A stretch of DNA of 43,737 nucleotides from Planctomycetota bacterium (GTDB lineage Bacteria; Planctomycetota; UBA1135; GCA-002686595), in contig JADJLZ010000022.1 of the NCBI GenBank assembly GCA_016709875.1, positions 1 through 43,737 on the forward strand, read 5' to 3'. The notes under the pieces were generated by a model that had not been told where the DNA came from, made no database searches, and was given only the letters and a program-made list of their open reading frames with translations. Both the position numbers and the translations under genes were made by a program. Shown here one piece after another: positions 41,190-43,737 of the stretch. Every line of letters starts with the position of its first letter. Position 1 is the stretch's first letter.

Positions 41190-42966
41190 ATCGCCGCGCC
41201 ACGTACGTGCCGCGCGGCAGCGCTGCACGAATGCCAGCGCTGCCGAGGTTGAACAGACCATCCAGGCTCCCGAAGGTGTAGGGCACCATCGCGCCGTGAG
41301 GACGACCGTCTCGGCAGTGCAGCCGCGCCGATGGTCTGCGCCGTGAGCGCCATCGTGTCCGTCCGTGCGTGATCACGATGCGCGGCTCGAGCGCGGCGCG
41401 ACAGCTTCGAGGATCCGGGCACGGTGGACGTCCGGTCATCTCGAGGCTGTCGATCGTAAAGTCTCCACGGACGTCGAGGCAGTTGCGCCCCAGGCGCAAC
41501 ATCTCCTCCACGTGCTGCGACTCGCGGAAGTGGAGCCGCCCCTCGATCTCGGGTTGTCCTTGTCGAGGTTCCGCCCGTCTGCGAGGATGCACAGCTTGCC
41601 AGGGTCCATGCGCACATCTTCGCTGGCGGGGCGCACCAGGTTCCACCGCTTTACCGCGCGGCTCCACAGCCGGCGCAGCTTGGCCCGGGCCGCCAGCCCC
41701 TCGAGCTGGAACTGCAGCACCCGCACGCCGCAGGGATATGCGCGGGATGTGCTTCCGGAGGCAGCGGCGGAGACGTCGGTCCCGGTCGCGAACGCGCGAC
41801 ACGCCAGAGACCCATGGCCCAGGGATCGGCGCGGCGCAGACACTCCTCAGGCCCCAGTTGAAGAGCGGCAGGTCGCGCTCGCCACCCGCCATGTCCGGCA
41901 GATCGATCGGCGGCGATGATCTGGCCGGGCCACCGCACTCGCGCGCTCCGCCGCCTTCAACGAGGACCTGCTGCTGGAGCGTGCCCGCCGCGCCGTGCTC
42001 GCAAGTCGACCAGCGAATCGTGCCCCAGGCGAACATCCGGAGATCCGCAGGACAAGGCCTGCGCACGAGCGTCCGCTCATTGCGCGTCGCGAGCACGAGG
42101 CCGATCGACGCGAGACCGCCCGCGAGGTATCCGTAGCGCGGCACGAAACCCCACACACCGATGATCGGCAGGATGAGAGTCGGCCGCGATGGCGATCACG
42201 ACGAAGCGCACGCCCGTCGCCGCGCATGAGGCCCAGATCCGGGAGCGCACCAGGTGGCGAAGAGCGCGATGCCCAGGCCGGTCGCGAGCGCTCCGCCACT
42301 GCCCGCATGCCCTCGATGCAGGATGCGCACCGACTCAACGCGATCGCCAGCAGCGCCTTGACCACGTTGGCGAAGGGGATCGATCGAGCGGCAGGCGTGT
42401 CGTAGCGTAGCAGCCGCAGCACACAGAAAGAGCACATAGCCGAGCGTGACGCCGACGCAGGCTGCAAAGCTCAGGTGCGCAGCCGCTCGGGCTCGCGCAA
42501 CGCCCAGGCGACAGCGCGATCAGCAGCGGCAGGCTGAGGAGGACTCGTACGGGAGGAGGAAATGATGCCAGGCGGGGTTCAGATGGCGCCCCCCCACCTG
42601 ACCACCTTGACGCACGGAAAGATGAGGAAAACACGCCCGCGATCACGCCGCTCCTGCCTCCAGTCCGAAGCCACGCGCCCCAGGCGCACGACCAGCAGCA
42701 CCGAGCCCGCGTGCACGCTGTAACACCGCCAGCGCCCGCAGCCAGGCCGGATCGGGATCCGCGCAGTGCGAGAGGCGCAGGTGAGCGCCAAGTGCTGCGC
42801 AAGGTCGCAGCGGATCGAGCGTGGTCGAGCGATTGCCACACGCTCGCGATGCGCTTCTCCTGCAGTTGCGTGAAGTCCTCTGAATAGAACGGCAGTCCGG
42901 CGATCGCGGCGTAAAGAAGCGCGACTGCAGACTGCGAGCAGCAGCAGTGCCGAGGAAGGCGAACAA
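41190..42966 (-). pseudogene. Frameshifted polytopic membrane protein, GT-C-like
   Basis: Readable pieces on the minus strand in order: MFAFLGTAAARSLQSR, LLYAAIAGLPFYSEDFTQLQ, EKRIASVWQSLDH, DPLRPLQHLAL, DPDPAWLRALAVLQHAG, NPAWHHFLLPYES, then (about 42150) VWGFVPRYGYLAGGLASIGL and VLATRNERTLVRRPC, LPDMAGGERDLPLFNWG and a soluble tail GRLHFRESQHVEEMLRLGRN, CLDVRGDFTIDSLEMT. The 'YSEDF..L' loop, 'PLQHL' and 'PRYGYLAG' match the style of planctomycete GT-C/TMTC-like membrane proteins with a periplasmic C-terminal domain. More than ten indels; boundaries are approximate and the family call is tentative. Confidence 0.5.
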
Positions 42967-43109
42967 GCGGCGGCTGCCTGTCGCCAGGGGTACGACAGGC
43001 GGCGCAGAAGGTGGAAAGCAGATTAATGGGGTGATGCGGTCGGAACGGATCTCCGTGCAGACCCCAGCAGCATGCGGGGATCTTGCGCAGCTGGATCTGT
43101 TCTCCCAGG

Positions 43110-43737
43110 CCGAGCGGCGTGTCTTCTAGGACAGTCTTGCAGGGTCAGTGTGGCGCAGGTTCCGGCGGCGCGGTCCCACAGGCTGAACGTGCCGCCGAAG
43201 TTGGTGCGGCAGAGTTCGTTCGCCGAATGGTGCGCGGTGGTAGTCGGGCGTGATGAAGACGTACGCGAGCAGCCCGAGGTTCACCTTGACGTTCGTGTGC
43301 TCCCAGAACTGGATCAAGAGGCCGATCGATACGCGGTGCCCCCCTCGATCCCGGCGTCATCTGGAACAGGAACAGCGGAGATCGCCGCCTGCGGGATGTT
43401 GTTCATCAGCCCAATGGCCCAGGCTCGTCGGGAAGCCCGAGAACCAATGCAGGCGTTTGACCGGTGGTGCCAGGCGTGCGTGCGCCAGAGCACGCGTCGT
43501 GGCACCCGTGCTGCGCGCGGTGCAGCCAATAGATGGTGAAGTCCGCCAGCACGAGCAGGCTGGGATCTTGACCGTCGTCGGCAGCGCGGCCATCGCGTGC
43601 AGCAGGTTCAGCGCCACCTCGGGCAACAACGCGTCCATCGTTCCGATTGATCGCACGGTTGCAGCCGCGATTCACGAGCAGCGCGACCAAGGAGAGCAGG
43701 TCCAGGCGCAAGTCGGCGAAGCGGTCGATGCGCCGCG
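43110..43737 (-). pseudogene. Sterol desaturase/fatty-acid hydroxylase family protein, frameshifted, runs off the end
   Basis: Minus-strand pieces across frames: RRIDRFADLRLDLLSLVALL, DALLPEVALNLLHAMAALPT, LVLADFTIYWLHRAQH, LWRTHAWHHRSN, IGLMNNIPQAAISAVPV, IQFWEHTNVKVNLGLLAYVF, ITPDYHR then HHSANELCRTNFGGTFSLWD. The three histidine clusters (HRAQH, H..HH and HR.HHS) are the di-metal ligands of this integral membrane hydroxylase superfamily, in the right order. About five indels. The N-terminus is beyond base 43737. Such enzymes hydroxylate or desaturate lipids or carotenoids; the substrate is not inferable. Confidence 0.75.

Noticed and set aside
41188..42156. A 322-codon frame taken as an intact hypothetical protein
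   Set aside because: Only its first 50 and some later residues look like protein; neighbouring frames continue the same membrane protein, so it is one broken gene read partly out of frame.
1..43737. CRISPR arrays, tRNA, rRNA or riboswitches
   Set aside because: No regularly spaced short repeats, cloverleaf-like or rRNA-like segments were seen on either strand.

Overview
The window is high-GC bacterial DNA, most likely from a planctomycete of the marine/environmental clades rich in secreted 'NLVPGDTN' PD40 beta-propellers, FG-GAP proteins and pseudopilin-like proteins. This placement rests on protein style alone (propeller C-terminal domain, GFHPL-type membrane/TPR protein, EF-hand-bearing pseudopilins); there is no rRNA or tRNA to confirm it. 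Coding density is high, starts and stops often overlap as ATGA or GTGA, and Shine-Dalgarno sequences are sparse.

Layout. 1-0.5 kb: front part of a frameshifted beta-helix protein on the minus strand. 0.65-4.95 kb: two tandem copies of a secreted PD40 propeller gene, both riddled with frameshifts, with a TPR gene fragment between them. 4.96-6.51 kb: an intact histidine ammonia-lyase (hutH). 6.48-11.10 kb: an accessory island bounded by a 123-bp direct repeat that carries the hutH start and the 3' end of the next operon gene. Inside it, two decayed IS66-type transposase tails in inverted orientation bracket three lower-GC genes: a Cys-rich secreted protein and two single-pass membrane-anchored proteins, none of which I recognise. 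A coupled pair of small minus-strand ORFs lies beside the right transposase relic. 11.0-22.7 kb: a membrane-anchored carboxypeptidase-regulatory-like protein, a ten-repeat FG-GAP propeller coupled to a TMTC-like membrane/TPR protein, a secreted toroid-like protein with two in-frame stops, an isocitrate/isopropylmalate-dehydrogenase relative, a REC-GGDEF-EAL protein with only EAL intact, and a second FG-GAP protein. 22.7-26.6 kb: a signalling operon (HAMP-like membrane protein, CHASE4 histidine kinase, receiver-ATPase hybrid). 26.6-31.9 kb: a pseudopilin operon (two minor pseudopilins, two large PilX-like paralogues, one HEAT-repeat protein). 32.1-35.9 kb: surface-polysaccharide genes (DegT aminotransferase, flippase, GT4). 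35.9-40.3 kb: a minus-strand operon of two BamE/SmpA-like proteins, a molybdopterin oxidoreductase, an SDR, and, beyond a 145-bp all-G/C block, a TIGR01777 epimerase. 40.3-43.7 kb: a DinB-YciI fusion, a badly frameshifted membrane protein and a fatty-acid-hydroxylase-type gene that runs off the end.

Frame breaks are very uneven. They are dense in the first 4.9 kb and last 2.6 kb, scattered from 32.5 to 40 kb, and almost absent from 11 to 32 kb. This looks more like poor consensus towards the ends of an assembled contig than genome-wide decay, so 'pseudogene' here means 'broken in this sequence'. The most interesting real biology is the island at 6.5-11.1 kb and the pseudopilin operon in which all four pilin-like proteins carry putative calcium loops.
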